Source: Bifidobacterium tibiigranuli
GTDB taxonomy: Bacteria > Actinomycetota > Actinomycetes > Actinomycetales > Bifidobacteriaceae
Direction of reading: 5' to 3'
Length of the DNA: 64,000 nucleotides
Assembly (NCBI RefSeq): GCF_009371885.1
Contig: NZ_QLZA01000011.1
Span: forward strand, 56,867-120,866
In this document: in pieces, positions 18,712-26,554 of the stretch
How positions within the stretch are numbered: the first letter of the stretch is position 1
Layout: the number at the start of each line of letters is the position of its first letter
The notes under the pieces: generated by a model
Databases searched by the model: none
What the model was told of the DNA's origin: nothing
The model's input: only the letters and a program-made list of their open reading frames with translations
Position numbers and translations under genes: made by a program

Positions 18712-19509
18712 ATGAATGATGGCGATTCGCAATTGGCCTCAGCCGGAACTACTCCCGTGCCCGCAGGCGCGGCTGTGCCCACACCGTCCGTGCTGGCCGA
18801 CGCCGCCCTCGGGCATATCGGCGTAGCGGGCGTGACGATTCCGGGCACGCTGCTATGCGTGCAGGAAATCGTGGCCGAATGCGCGCGTTTGCAGGGCCGC
18901 CCAGGCGCGCACCCGCGTATCACGATGACGAATCCGGAGCACGAGCGCAACGAGGCGCTGATGCTGGCCCACGACTGGGACGGTCTGACCGCGCTGATGC
19001 TCGAATCCGTGGGCGTGCTGGCACGGGCAGGTGCTGACTTCGTGGTAATCCCGTCGAATGCGCCGCATTTCGCCATCGACCGCATTCAGCAGGCGGCGAC
19101 AATTCCGGTGGTGAGCATCGTGGCGGTGACGGTCGCCGAGTGCATGCGTCGCAGTTTCCGCACGGTGGGCGTGCTAGGCGTGAACACGACGGTCGAAGAT
19201 GGCTTATACGATACGCCGCTCCGGGTGGCAGGCATGGTACCAGTGCGGCTTTCGACCGAGCGTCAGCACGAGTTGGATAAGTTGCTGCACGATGAGGTCA
19301 TCAACGGCCCGCAGACGCCGACCACGCATGAGCATATGGTCAATCTCATCGGCGACCTGGTGGACGCTGGCTGTGACAGTTTCATCGCCGGCTGCACCGA
19401 GATCCCGGTGGTAATTACGAGCGAAGACGAGTCCCCGCTGCCGTTCGTCGACACGACGCGCTTGCTCGCCCATGTCGCCGCCCGTCGCGGACTCGGGCTG
19501 GAAAGCTAG
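18712..19509 (+). CDS. Aspartate/glutamate racemase family protein
   Basis: A 265-residue Asp/Glu racemase-fold protein. Most members use two Cys residues as acid and base. Here the first site is IPSNAPHF with Ser (S115) and the second is AGCTEIPVV with Cys (C228). Several amino-acid racemases with one non-Cys site are known (E. coli YgeA has Thr), so activity is possible but specificity is unclear. No ribosome-binding site is visible, and TACACT lies close before the ATG, so the transcript may be leaderless. The first 30 residues are a Pro/Ala-rich extension. It stands alone. Confidence 0.8.
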   Translation: MNDGDSQLASAGTTPVPAGAAVPTPSVLADAALGHIGVAGVTIPGTLLCVQEIVAECARLQGRPGAHPRITMTNPEHERNEALMLAHDWDGLTALMLESVGVLARAGADFVVIPSNAPHFAIDRIQQAATIPVVSIVAVTVAECMRRSFRTVGVLGVNTTVEDGLYDTPLRVAGMVPVRLSTERQHELDKLLHDEVINGPQTPTTHEHMVNLIGDLVDAGCDSFIAGCTEIPVVITSEDESPLPFVDTTRLLAHVAARRGLGLES

Positions 19510-19577
19510 CAATAAGGTTCAAAGGGAACAGGTTCATTGCCACTGTGCCGGAGACGTCTCTCTATGCAGACTGTGCC

Positions 19578-20189
19578 TTACGCACTCCAATCGCCTAGCG
19601 CGCCTTGGAGCGCGCCTAGGGCGGCATCGATGAGCGGCCATCGCTCGGCGTCGGGGCAGCCTTTGTCTACCCAGCGTAGGCAAGCGGCGTCGATGAAGCC
19701 GAAATAGCCCCACAAGGCATACCCGTGGCGCTCCTGGTCACTGGGGTCAAGCAGTCTGTCAAGACCCTGCACGTAGCGGCGGCGAGCGTCAGCACGCAGT
19801 TCGGCGGCAGCGGGCGGCTCGCCTCCCGGCTGGCGCATGGGCATGGCCCAGGCGTCCGGGTGGTGGGCGATGTGGTCGAGGTAGACTTCGGTCGCCGCCG
19901 CGATGCGATCGCGCACAGGAGTTCCAGTCGGCAGCACCTTGAGCGCGGCGGCCTGGCGACTCATAAGATCCGCTATGGCCAGCCGCACGACTTCGGCGTA
20001 GAGGTCCTCTTTGTTGGCGAAATAGCGGTAAACCAAGGCGTTCGAGGCGTCAGCATCGGCGGCGATCGAGGCGATGGTCACTTCGTTGTAGGGGTGCTCG
20101 GCGAAGGCGTTTGCCGCTGCATCCAGTATGGCACCGCGGCGGGAGTCGGGGTCGAGCCGGTGACGCGGCTTGCGGTCAATACGTGTCAT
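19578..20189 (-). CDS. TetR family regulator, divergent from GH13 gene
   Basis: A 203-residue TetR-type repressor: helix-turn-helix VTIASIAADADASNALVYRYF at about residues 36-56, then a helical ligand domain. It is divergent from a glycosidase gene with a shared 90-bp control region containing a perfect palindrome (20206-20224). It probably represses both itself and the GH13 gene. Confidence 0.88.
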   Translation of the reverse strand: MTRIDRKPRHRLDPDSRRGAILDAAANAFAEHPYNEVTIASIAADADASNALVYRYFANKEDLYAEVVRLAIADLMSRQAAALKVLPTGTPVRDRIAAATEVYLDHIAHHPDAWAMPMRQPGGEPPAAAELRADARRRYVQGLDRLLDPSDQERHGYALWGYFGFIDAACLRWVDKGCPDAERWPLIDAALGALQGALGDWSA

Positions 20190-20205
20190 GTTGACAGTCT
20201 ACCGC

Positions 20206-20224
20206 TAGTGAACTACAGTCACTA
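20206..20224. promoter_or_regulatory. Palindromic operator between TetR and GH13 genes
   Basis: TAGTGA (20206-20211) and TCACTA (20219-20224) form a perfect inverted repeat with a 7-bp spacer, 16 bp upstream of the TetR start codon. Position and size fit a TetR operator acting on both divergent promoters. Confidence 0.55.
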
Positions 20225-20279
20225 ATTGTTAGTAAACACAGTTCAGTAATAGGACGACTGGTGATCGGGAGGATGCCAA

Positions 20280-21569
20280 ATGAGTGAAACAGCATCGCTG
20301 GCCGCGAGGAAATCGCAAACTCCAAAGTGGACCGAGCACGCAATCTGGTGGCACGTCTACCCGCCGGGATTCTGCGGAGCGCCGATACGCGACGCGGATA
20401 TGACGCCCGTTCCGCGCTTGCGCAGGCTCACTAACTGGCTGGATTATGCGGTGAAGCTCGGGGCTTCGGGGCTGCTGCTAGGGCCGATTTTCGCCTCGCA
20501 GTCGCACGGCTACGATTCGCTGGACCAATTCCGCATCGACCCCAGGCTGGGAAACGACGCGGACTTCGACGCCTTCGTTGCCGCCTGCAAGGAACGCGGC
20601 CTGCGCATACTGCTCGACGGGGTGTTCAGCCATGTCGGCGCGCAACATCCCGACGTGCTCCAAGCCTTGGCCGAAGGACCGAACGGCCCGAAGGCCGGCT
20701 TGTTCGATATCGATTGGAATGCGCCGGGCGGGGCTGTTCCTCGGGTTTTCGAGGGGCACTCATCGCTCGTGCGGCTCAATCACGCCTCCGAGCAGGCCGC
20801 GGAATACACAACACAGGTGATGAATCATTGGCTGGCGCGAGGCATCGACGGATGGCGGCTCGACGCAGCCTACTCCGTCAGCACCGACTTCTGGGCGCGC
20901 GTCATTCCCGAAGTTCGGCGGCAATACCCCGATGCGTGGTTCCTTGGCGAAATGATTCACGGAGACTACAGTCGATTCGTCGCCGAATCCGGCGTCGATT
21001 CGGTCACCCAATACGAACTCTGGAAGGCGATCTGGTCGTCCATCAAGGACAAGAACCTCTTCGAGCTCGACTGGACGCTGACCCGCCACAACGAGTTTCT
21101 TGCCTCGTTCACGCCGAATACCTTCATCGGCAACCACGACGTGACCCGCATCGCCAGCACCCTCGGCCCCGACGGCGCAGTAACCGCGCTGGCCATCCTG
21201 CTCACGCTCGGCGGCATACCGTCGATATATTATGGCGACGAGCAGGGCCTCACCGGGATCAAGGAGCAGCGCCTCGGCGGCGATGACGCCGTGCGCCCAG
21301 AATTCCTTGAAACACCAGGCGAACTGCCAGCTCAGGCGCAAACCATCTACCGCGCTCATCAGGATCTCATCGGTCTGCGCCGCCGCAATCCCTGGCTCAC
21401 GACCGCCACCACCACCAAGCTGCACCTCGACAACAAGCGCTATCGCTACCGCAGCACGGCAGCCGACACGAACGCCTATCTCGATGTCGACATCGACCTC
21501 ACCACAGTGCCTTCAGCGACCATAGCTGATCCCAGCGGGCAGGTTTTGTGGAAGCAGGACCGGGTGTAG
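20280..21569 (+). CDS. GH13 alpha-amylase family glycosidase
   Basis: A 429-residue cytosolic GH13 enzyme without signal peptide. Conserved regions in order: GYDSLDQFRIDPRLG, region I DGVFSHVG, region II GWRLDAAYS with the nucleophile D195, region III FLGEMIHG with the acid/base E224, and region IV FIGNHDVTR with D287. It is shorter than typical oligo-1,6-glucosidases and lacks the C-terminal beta domain except for a short stretch. It probably hydrolyses small alpha-glucosides. It is controlled by the divergent TetR gene. Confidence 0.9.
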   Translation: MSETASLAARKSQTPKWTEHAIWWHVYPPGFCGAPIRDADMTPVPRLRRLTNWLDYAVKLGASGLLLGPIFASQSHGYDSLDQFRIDPRLGNDADFDAFVAACKERGLRILLDGVFSHVGAQHPDVLQALAEGPNGPKAGLFDIDWNAPGGAVPRVFEGHSSLVRLNHASEQAAEYTTQVMNHWLARGIDGWRLDAAYSVSTDFWARVIPEVRRQYPDAWFLGEMIHGDYSRFVAESGVDSVTQYELWKAIWSSIKDKNLFELDWTLTRHNEFLASFTPNTFIGNHDVTRIASTLGPDGAVTALAILLTLGGIPSIYYGDEQGLTGIKEQRLGGDDAVRPEFLETPGELPAQAQTIYRAHQDLIGLRRRNPWLTTATTTKLHLDNKRYRYRSTAADTNAYLDVDIDLTTVPSATIADPSGQVLWKQDRV

Positions 21570-21775
21570 TCCGCGAGCAGCGGACGAGGCAGGCTATACA
21601 GCTCGATTAGCATTGAGTCCTCATGGCATCACGCAAGACAGTAAACGGCAATCGTTCCCGAGCGCACAGTCTCGTGCGCTCAAAGATCGGCGGCGGATAC
21701 GCCGCAAAGCGACGGCCTTTGCTTTGCGCATTTCGCCTAAATTCCTGACGCGCTATTAGCTTTATCATGCTACAC

Positions 21776-21801
21776 TTGGTACTTGAACATTGAAGTACCA
21801 A
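21776..21801. promoter_or_regulatory. TetR operator, copy 1 (small membrane protein promoter)
   Basis: TTGGTACTT and its exact complement AAGTACCAA are separated by GAACATTG. It overlaps the downstream side of a probable -10 (TACACT). A near copy with the same surrounding 30 bp lies at 23084-23109 before the flavodoxin gene; the TetR gene lies between. Confidence 0.7.
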
Positions 21802-21823
21802 TATCAAAGTGAAGGATGACATT

Positions 21824-22153
21824 ATGCACATCGACTTTTCGGATCCTCACGTCTGGGATGCAAGCCCCGTGGTTTGGCTGTTCGTCATTGCTATGGGAAT
21901 TGTGTTTCTCGTAGCGCTCATAGCGGCAATATGGGCCGCACTGCGGAAAAACCGCGACGCGAAGCAGCAAGGAACGCTGCGTTGGCGGCTGAATCTCGCA
22001 ACGTGGGGCGGATGGCTTGTGCTGCCCCTGCTCCTCGCCGCGTACCCTTGGCACGGTTCAGCTACGTCGATACGAGGGTTCTTCCTAGTACTGTCAATCG
22101 TCTCGCTCGTGATGCTTGTGCGAGTATGGCGCTGGCCCGCAATCAGTCGTTGA
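21824..22153 (+). CDS. Small membrane protein, three helices
   Basis: A 109-residue protein with three membrane segments (residues about 14-37, 60-75 and 84-103) and a basic loop after the first. I do not recognise the family. The ATG at 21824 has AAGGA seven bases upstream. Its promoter carries the same operator as the flavodoxin gene 1.3 kb downstream, so both should answer to the TetR gene between them. Confidence 0.65.
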   Translation: MHIDFSDPHVWDASPVVWLFVIAMGIVFLVALIAAIWAALRKNRDAKQQGTLRWRLNLATWGGWLVLPLLLAAYPWHGSATSIRGFFLVLSIVSLVMLVRVWRWPAISR

Positions 22154-22208
22154 ATGCCAGTCGCCAACAAGTAACAGCCGAATCAGCGAATCAGACCATC
22201 AAAAAAAA

Positions 22209-23030
22209 TCAGAACAAGTCCGCCGTGCCGTTCAACGTCGCCCTGATCGAGTCAATGCGACTATCATCCCACAAGACCGTCGGGTCGTTTTCGAAGCAGT
22301 AGGCGACAATCGCCGCGGCACCGCGCGAAGCAAGACTGCTGCTGCGCGAGGGGCTGTCCGCACGATTGCGCAGCACCAGACCGCGTATCAGGGCGATGAG
22401 CAGGTCGGCGACGTCATCCAGCGTCATATCGAGCTGCCCGCGCAACCGAATGCCGAACATATTCATCAGCAACGCATAATTCGCGACAAGCCGCTCCCGG
22501 TAGCGTTTTTCGGCATTGCCGATTTCCTGCTGGGCGATTTCCTTCACATCGCTGTCGGGCAGGCTCATCGTCAGGCTGGTCAGCGCGAAATAAGTGCGCC
22601 ACTGCCCCGCCAGCGCCGCCGTGTGCTCAAAGTCCGGAGTCGTGGCGGATACGACGAGGCTGATGATGAGCTGCCAGCGGGCGTCGGCATCTCGCAGCTC
22701 CCCTATCCGTGGCAGCAATGATTCCTTGAGTTGACTGGTCGCCTCGGCACCTTGGGTGTTTTGCGTCGGAAGCGCTTCTTTGGCCAGCTCCACGATAAGA
22801 TCGCCGATGAACTGGTCTTTCTGCGGCCAGAGCCGATAGAAGGCAGTGCGGGAAATCTCCGCCTCGCGGATGACATCCTCCATGCTCAGATGCTCCAACC
22901 CAAGCGGCAGGCCATTCTCGCGAATTTCGGCAACGGTCGTGCGCAGTGCGGCTTCCCGCGTCTGTGCCTCGCTCATACGAGGCCGCCGATTGCCGATTCT
23001 GGCGCGTTCGCGTCGCTGCCCGGTTTCCAT
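22209..23030 (-). CDS. TetR family regulator with two flanking targets
   Basis: A 273-residue TetR-like regulator, longer than usual, with its helix-turn-helix at LSMEDVIREAEISRTAFYRLW (residues about 48-68). GGGAGG lies seven bases before the ATG. The gene is divergent from the flavodoxin gene, and the stretch between them holds one copy of an operator whose twin precedes the small membrane protein gene on the other side. It most likely represses both and itself. Confidence 0.85.
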   Translation of the reverse strand: METGQRRERARIGNRRPRMSEAQTREAALRTTVAEIRENGLPLGLEHLSMEDVIREAEISRTAFYRLWPQKDQFIGDLIVELAKEALPTQNTQGAEATSQLKESLLPRIGELRDADARWQLIISLVVSATTPDFEHTAALAGQWRTYFALTSLTMSLPDSDVKEIAQQEIGNAEKRYRERLVANYALLMNMFGIRLRGQLDMTLDDVADLLIALIRGLVLRNRADSPSRSSSLASRGAAAIVAYCFENDPTVLWDDSRIDSIRATLNGTADLF

Positions 23031-23083
23031 TCGTCTGCCTCCCGATAATCGCCTTTGGCTATACGTCTACAAACATGCTACAC

Positions 23084-23109
23084 TTTGTAATTGGACATTG
23101 AAGTACCAA
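23084..23109. promoter_or_regulatory. TetR operator, copy 2 (flavodoxin promoter)
   Basis: TTTGTAATT-GGACATTG-AAGTACCAA: the right half-site is identical to the copy at 21776-21801 and the left half differs at two positions. The preceding CATGCTACACTT is also shared, so promoter and operator were probably duplicated together. Confidence 0.65.
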
Positions 23110-23156
23110 ATTCACACTACTTATTGAAAATACTGATTGAATTGAAACGAGGAATC

Positions 23157-23630
23157 ATGAAAGCTCTTATCGTCATCGAATCGTGCTTCGGCAATACCGA
23201 GCAGATTGCCCAAGCCATTGTCGCAGGCCTGCGCTCTCGCGACATCGAAGCTGCTGTCGTGCAGGCAAACCAATCACCGAAAATCGACGATATTGAACTC
23301 CTTATCATCGGAGCGCCAACGCATAGCCTCGGTCTGCCAAAGCCTGCGACCAGGCGTCAGGCCAACGCCAAAGGCGGCCACGCCGAGGAATCAGGCGTAT
23401 CGGAATGGCTTGACGCGCTGGCGAAATTGCAAGGCCGCCGCGTCGCCGCATTCGCCACCGTTACGGGAGGACGCTTCACGGGATCGGCGGCGCGCGCGAT
23501 AGCCAAGAAAATGCGCCGTCATTCGGCTGATGTCGTCGCATGCGAGGATTTCCTTGTCAGTGGCACGCAGGGCCCGATTGCTGACGGCGAACTTACGCGC
23601 GCCGAGCAGTGGGGCGCTGCGCTGATCTGA
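23157..23630 (+). CDS. Flavodoxin-like protein
   Basis: A 157-residue flavodoxin-fold protein. The FMN phosphate loop is ESCFGNTEQIA near the N-terminus, followed by LLIIGAPTHSLGLP and ATVTGGRFTGSA, which contact the flavin. It may carry electrons or act as an NAD(P)H quinone oxidoreductase-type protein. GAGGAATC precedes the ATG. It is probably induced when the divergent TetR releases the operator at 23084-23109. Confidence 0.85.
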   Translation: MKALIVIESCFGNTEQIAQAIVAGLRSRDIEAAVVQANQSPKIDDIELLIIGAPTHSLGLPKPATRRQANAKGGHAEESGVSEWLDALAKLQGRRVAAFATVTGGRFTGSAARAIAKKMRRHSADVVACEDFLVSGTQGPIADGELTRAEQWGAALI

Positions 23631-23676
23631 GCAGCGCCTCGAAGGCGCTCGAACCGCGTGGGGTATCATCGAGCGA

Positions 23677-24123
23677 ATGGGCAATCACCCTATCGAAGAG
23701 CGCACCCTCACAGACCCCGAACTCAACCAACTGCTGCGCGACGCAGTGGAGGAACTGGCTCGGCGCTATGGTTTTGAAGAGTTCCCGGAGGTGACGCCGG
23801 GCGCCACATATTGTGTCGCGCTGGCGGACAACGGGCATGCATGCGCATGCGGCGCGCTCCAATCCACCGAAGAAAATGGCCTCGGAGAAATCAAGCGCAT
23901 CTTCACGCAGCCTCAATTCCGGGGTCACGGGTACGCCCGAGCCATGATGAAGCGAATGGAAGAACTGGCCCGCAGCAAAGGATTCACGCGTTTGCGACTG
24001 CAGACCGGAAACCGTCAACCTGAGGCAATCGAGCTGTACACCGCGACCGGGTGGACCCAGTGCGAGGCATACGGCGAATACGTCGGCGACACCTTCAGCG
24101 TCTGCTTCATGCGGAATCTGTAG
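23677..24123 (+). CDS. GNAT acetyltransferase
   Basis: A 148-residue GNAT-fold acetyltransferase. The acetyl-CoA site (motif A) reads QPQFRGHGYARAMMKRM, and motif B contains LYTATGWTQCEAYGEY. It is short and without extra domains. The substrate is unknown. It follows the flavodoxin gene by 46 bp and may be co-transcribed. Confidence 0.85.
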   Translation: MGNHPIEERTLTDPELNQLLRDAVEELARRYGFEEFPEVTPGATYCVALADNGHACACGALQSTEENGLGEIKRIFTQPQFRGHGYARAMMKRMEELARSKGFTRLRLQTGNRQPEAIELYTATGWTQCEAYGEYVGDTFSVCFMRNL

Positions 24124-24175
24124 CCGCTTGGAAGGCAGCATTCATATGTAGTAGGCGAAGCTGCGGCCTCTCCCG

Positions 24176-25273
24176 TCACAAAGCCGGGCCATCTTCTTCT
24201 GCGGGAAGCATAATAAAATCGACGACAAGCTGCGCAAGATTTCCATGCGCGTCGAGTCCCCAATACGCCGGATAATAGCCGTCGCCGTTCCCAGAATCAC
24301 AGGCGAAACCAGTGTCCGACGCCCCAGGCGAGAATTGGATGGCTGCCGGTCTTGGCACCTTATTGATCGATTCCTCTGCTATCGCCTTGTCACGCGGAGT
24401 CATAGCGGCATAGGCTGGATAATCTACGATACATATGCACCCGGCATCCACAGGGACGACCTCGCCTGGATCATTCACTAGCGCGGCTGGGTGCCACGAG
24501 ACTGGGATTTCCTCGCTCAATCGCACCCTCACGGCCGCATTGCGCTTGGCCACGGTCACCCGATCGATTGGATACGTTCCCGGTTCGACCATACGTGCAA
24601 GAGGTCGCGCATCATCATTGTCCCACCCGAAATCCCACACCGTAAGCATGCCACTGCTCGTGACAAGCGTCCCTATCGACTCAACTCGCGTCTGCGCCGT
24701 CTCCCCACTCCCATAGCGCACTTCATGATTCGTGAAGGTGCGATTCTCATCGAGCGCTGCGTCGCTTTCAGCAAGCGGCCCGAGAGGCGCATCCGGCGAA
24801 CAGCCGCGAACACGCTCCGCGATGGTCATACCATCCACGAAAGGCTGAACCGGGTCATCGTAATAGGTGAAAATGTTAAGAATCTTGAATCCGTCATTGC
24901 GCCTTTGCAAGACATACTCATGGAATTTCTCAAGCGGCCCCTCCACCCGATTAAGCACGTAAGCAGCATCGCCTTGCTCTTCTGACCGGACAAATCGCTC
25001 GACCTGCGTCCCATAGTCTGGCGGAGTAGAGAAGCTTCCGCTGAGGTTTTGCGACGAATCGGCGAAATATCGTTGCGTCGTCTGCCCCATCAAATCGCGC
25101 CACAATTCGAAAGGATCGGAATCGTTTCGGGTCGTTCTCTTTTCCTCGAACGCCGGACTGGCAATCTGCCACTGCGCCTCGTACTCGCGCTGAAACTGCT
25201 GCACAAACAGTTCAGCGGGAGTAGTCGGCTCTACGACGTTGTGCGGTTTCGCTCTTTTCCAGAATTTCCACAT
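24176..25273 (-). CDS. DUF4241 domain protein
   Basis: A 365-residue cytosolic protein. The C-terminal half matches the DUF4241 pattern: AAVRVRLSEEIPVSWHPA, VDAGCICIVDY, then YPAYWGLDAHGNLAQLVVDF near the end. The N-terminal 150 residues contain an NTF2- or cystatin-like mix of strands and helices that I cannot assign. No function is established for the family, although DUF4241 proteins occur near polymorphic-toxin immunity genes in other bacteria. No toxin gene is nearby. Start at ATG 25273 or GTG 25282. Confidence 0.65.
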   Translation of the reverse strand: MWKFWKRAKPHNVVEPTTPAELFVQQFQREYEAQWQIASPAFEEKRTTRNDSDPFELWRDLMGQTTQRYFADSSQNLSGSFSTPPDYGTQVERFVRSEEQGDAAYVLNRVEGPLEKFHEYVLQRRNDGFKILNIFTYYDDPVQPFVDGMTIAERVRGCSPDAPLGPLAESDAALDENRTFTNHEVRYGSGETAQTRVESIGTLVTSSGMLTVWDFGWDNDDARPLARMVEPGTYPIDRVTVAKRNAAVRVRLSEEIPVSWHPAALVNDPGEVVPVDAGCICIVDYPAYAAMTPRDKAIAEESINKVPRPAAIQFSPGASDTGFACDSGNGDGYYPAYWGLDAHGNLAQLVVDFIMLPAEEDGPAL

Positions 25274-25390
25274 GCCGACCACCCTACTGCATATTGCCCG
25301 CTAGCACTTCATCTCGCCGAGTAGCCTCCCGCAAGTCGCAAACGAACGTCCGCCTTTTACACAGCTATCGATGTCAACGAAGACCCTGCG

Positions 25391-26416
25391 CTACTTCGGC
25401 GCATTGCTGTGCTCTGCTATGAACTCGCTGATGATGTCGAGCACGCGCTGGCTCCAAAAGTCGTGCTCGTGGTCGGCTCCATCGACCAGCACGAGATGCG
25501 CGGCATTGCCGTTCTCAATCAGCCTGTCGCACATCTTGACCGACTGCTGGTACGGCACCACGCGGTCGCCGGTGCCATGCAGCAACAGCATAGGCGGGTA
25601 GCGCCGCCCCGGTTCCACCTGCAAATAGGGACTCATATCCGCTGCGCGCCGGCGCACCTCATCGGTGATTCCCGTCTGCGGCGTGGCACCGAGCACGGCT
25701 GCGAGCGGGCCTGCGTAGTACAGCCGAAAAGCCTCATTTTCCTGCCCGAACGCTTCAACCGCCTCGGTCAGATCAGTGGGAGGGAAGCAGGCGACCACGT
25801 AGTTGACCGCATCGCTCACGCCGGGATTCGTGCCATCCTCGTAGCGCGGATCGTCGGCGGTCAGCCCGATGAGCAGCGCGGTGTTGCCACCCGAAGATGT
25901 GCCCCAGATACCGATACGGTCGGCATCAACCTGCCACTCGTCGGCATGGGCGCGCAGGAAGCGCACCGCCGACTTCGCGTCTTCGAGATATGCCGGGAAC
26001 ACATACTCCGGGTTGCGAGACGCGTCGCGATGGTTCACTGTAGCGACCACATATCCCTCGCGAGCCAGCTGGGAAAGCTGCGCAATCTCCGTGTCGCGGT
26101 CTGGCGTGGTCCACGCGCTGCCTTGCACGAACACCACGGCCGGGTATCGCCGCGCGTCGTCATCGCCAAACGACTGCGGCGCAATGATATCCATCACCAA
26201 ATGATCGGCACCGGTTTTGTACGCCACATCACAAGTCAATCGCGCCATCTTCGCCAGCGTCGGATTCGATGGCACACGGACAGCGGAGGACTCGGCAGGA
26301 GATGGCATCGGCGTTGGGCGAGCGGATAGGTTCCCCAGCTTCGCCTCAGCGCCATCCGATACGGATACATTGCGCTCCGGCTGATCTGCGTGACTATCAT
26401 GCATATCGTGTTCCAT
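25391..26416 (-). CDS. Alpha/beta hydrolase, acyl/carbohydrate esterase type
   Basis: A 341-residue alpha/beta hydrolase related to the prolyl-oligopeptidase-like esterases (BD-FAE/xylan esterase group). The nucleophile elbow is GTSSGGNTA, the acid is GTGDRVVP and the His is GADHEHDFW. The usual oxyanion HGGG is replaced by QGSAW. The first 70 residues form a low-complexity extension with no signal peptide, so it is probably cytosolic. A GGAGG lies upstream of the ATG at somewhat long spacing. Its substrate is unknown. Confidence 0.82.
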   Translation of the reverse strand: MEHDMHDSHADQPERNVSVSDGAEAKLGNLSARPTPMPSPAESSAVRVPSNPTLAKMARLTCDVAYKTGADHLVMDIIAPQSFGDDDARRYPAVVFVQGSAWTTPDRDTEIAQLSQLAREGYVVATVNHRDASRNPEYVFPAYLEDAKSAVRFLRAHADEWQVDADRIGIWGTSSGGNTALLIGLTADDPRYEDGTNPGVSDAVNYVVACFPPTDLTEAVEAFGQENEAFRLYYAGPLAAVLGATPQTGITDEVRRRAADMSPYLQVEPGRRYPPMLLLHGTGDRVVPYQQSVKMCDRLIENGNAAHLVLVDGADHEHDFWSQRVLDIISEFIAEHSNAPK

Positions 26417-26493
26417 ACGCTTTGCCTACCTCCGATACGGGCCTAGACCGCTTTGTACCACTCAACTCATGCCAATAGTACCGTCCGAGACAT

Positions 26494-26532
26494 GAAAAGC
26501 GCGAGACTGACACCTTAGTGTCAATCCCGCGC
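26494..26532 (-). terminator. Terminator of the copper ATPase gene
   Basis: A GCGCG...TGACAC stem pairs with GTGTCA...CGCGC (26499-26532, with G-U pairs) around a CTTA loop. On the minus strand it is followed by CTTTTC. It lies 23 bp beyond the ATPase stop codon. Confidence 0.7.
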
Positions 26533-26554
26533 ATTCATATGAATCAGTCCATCT

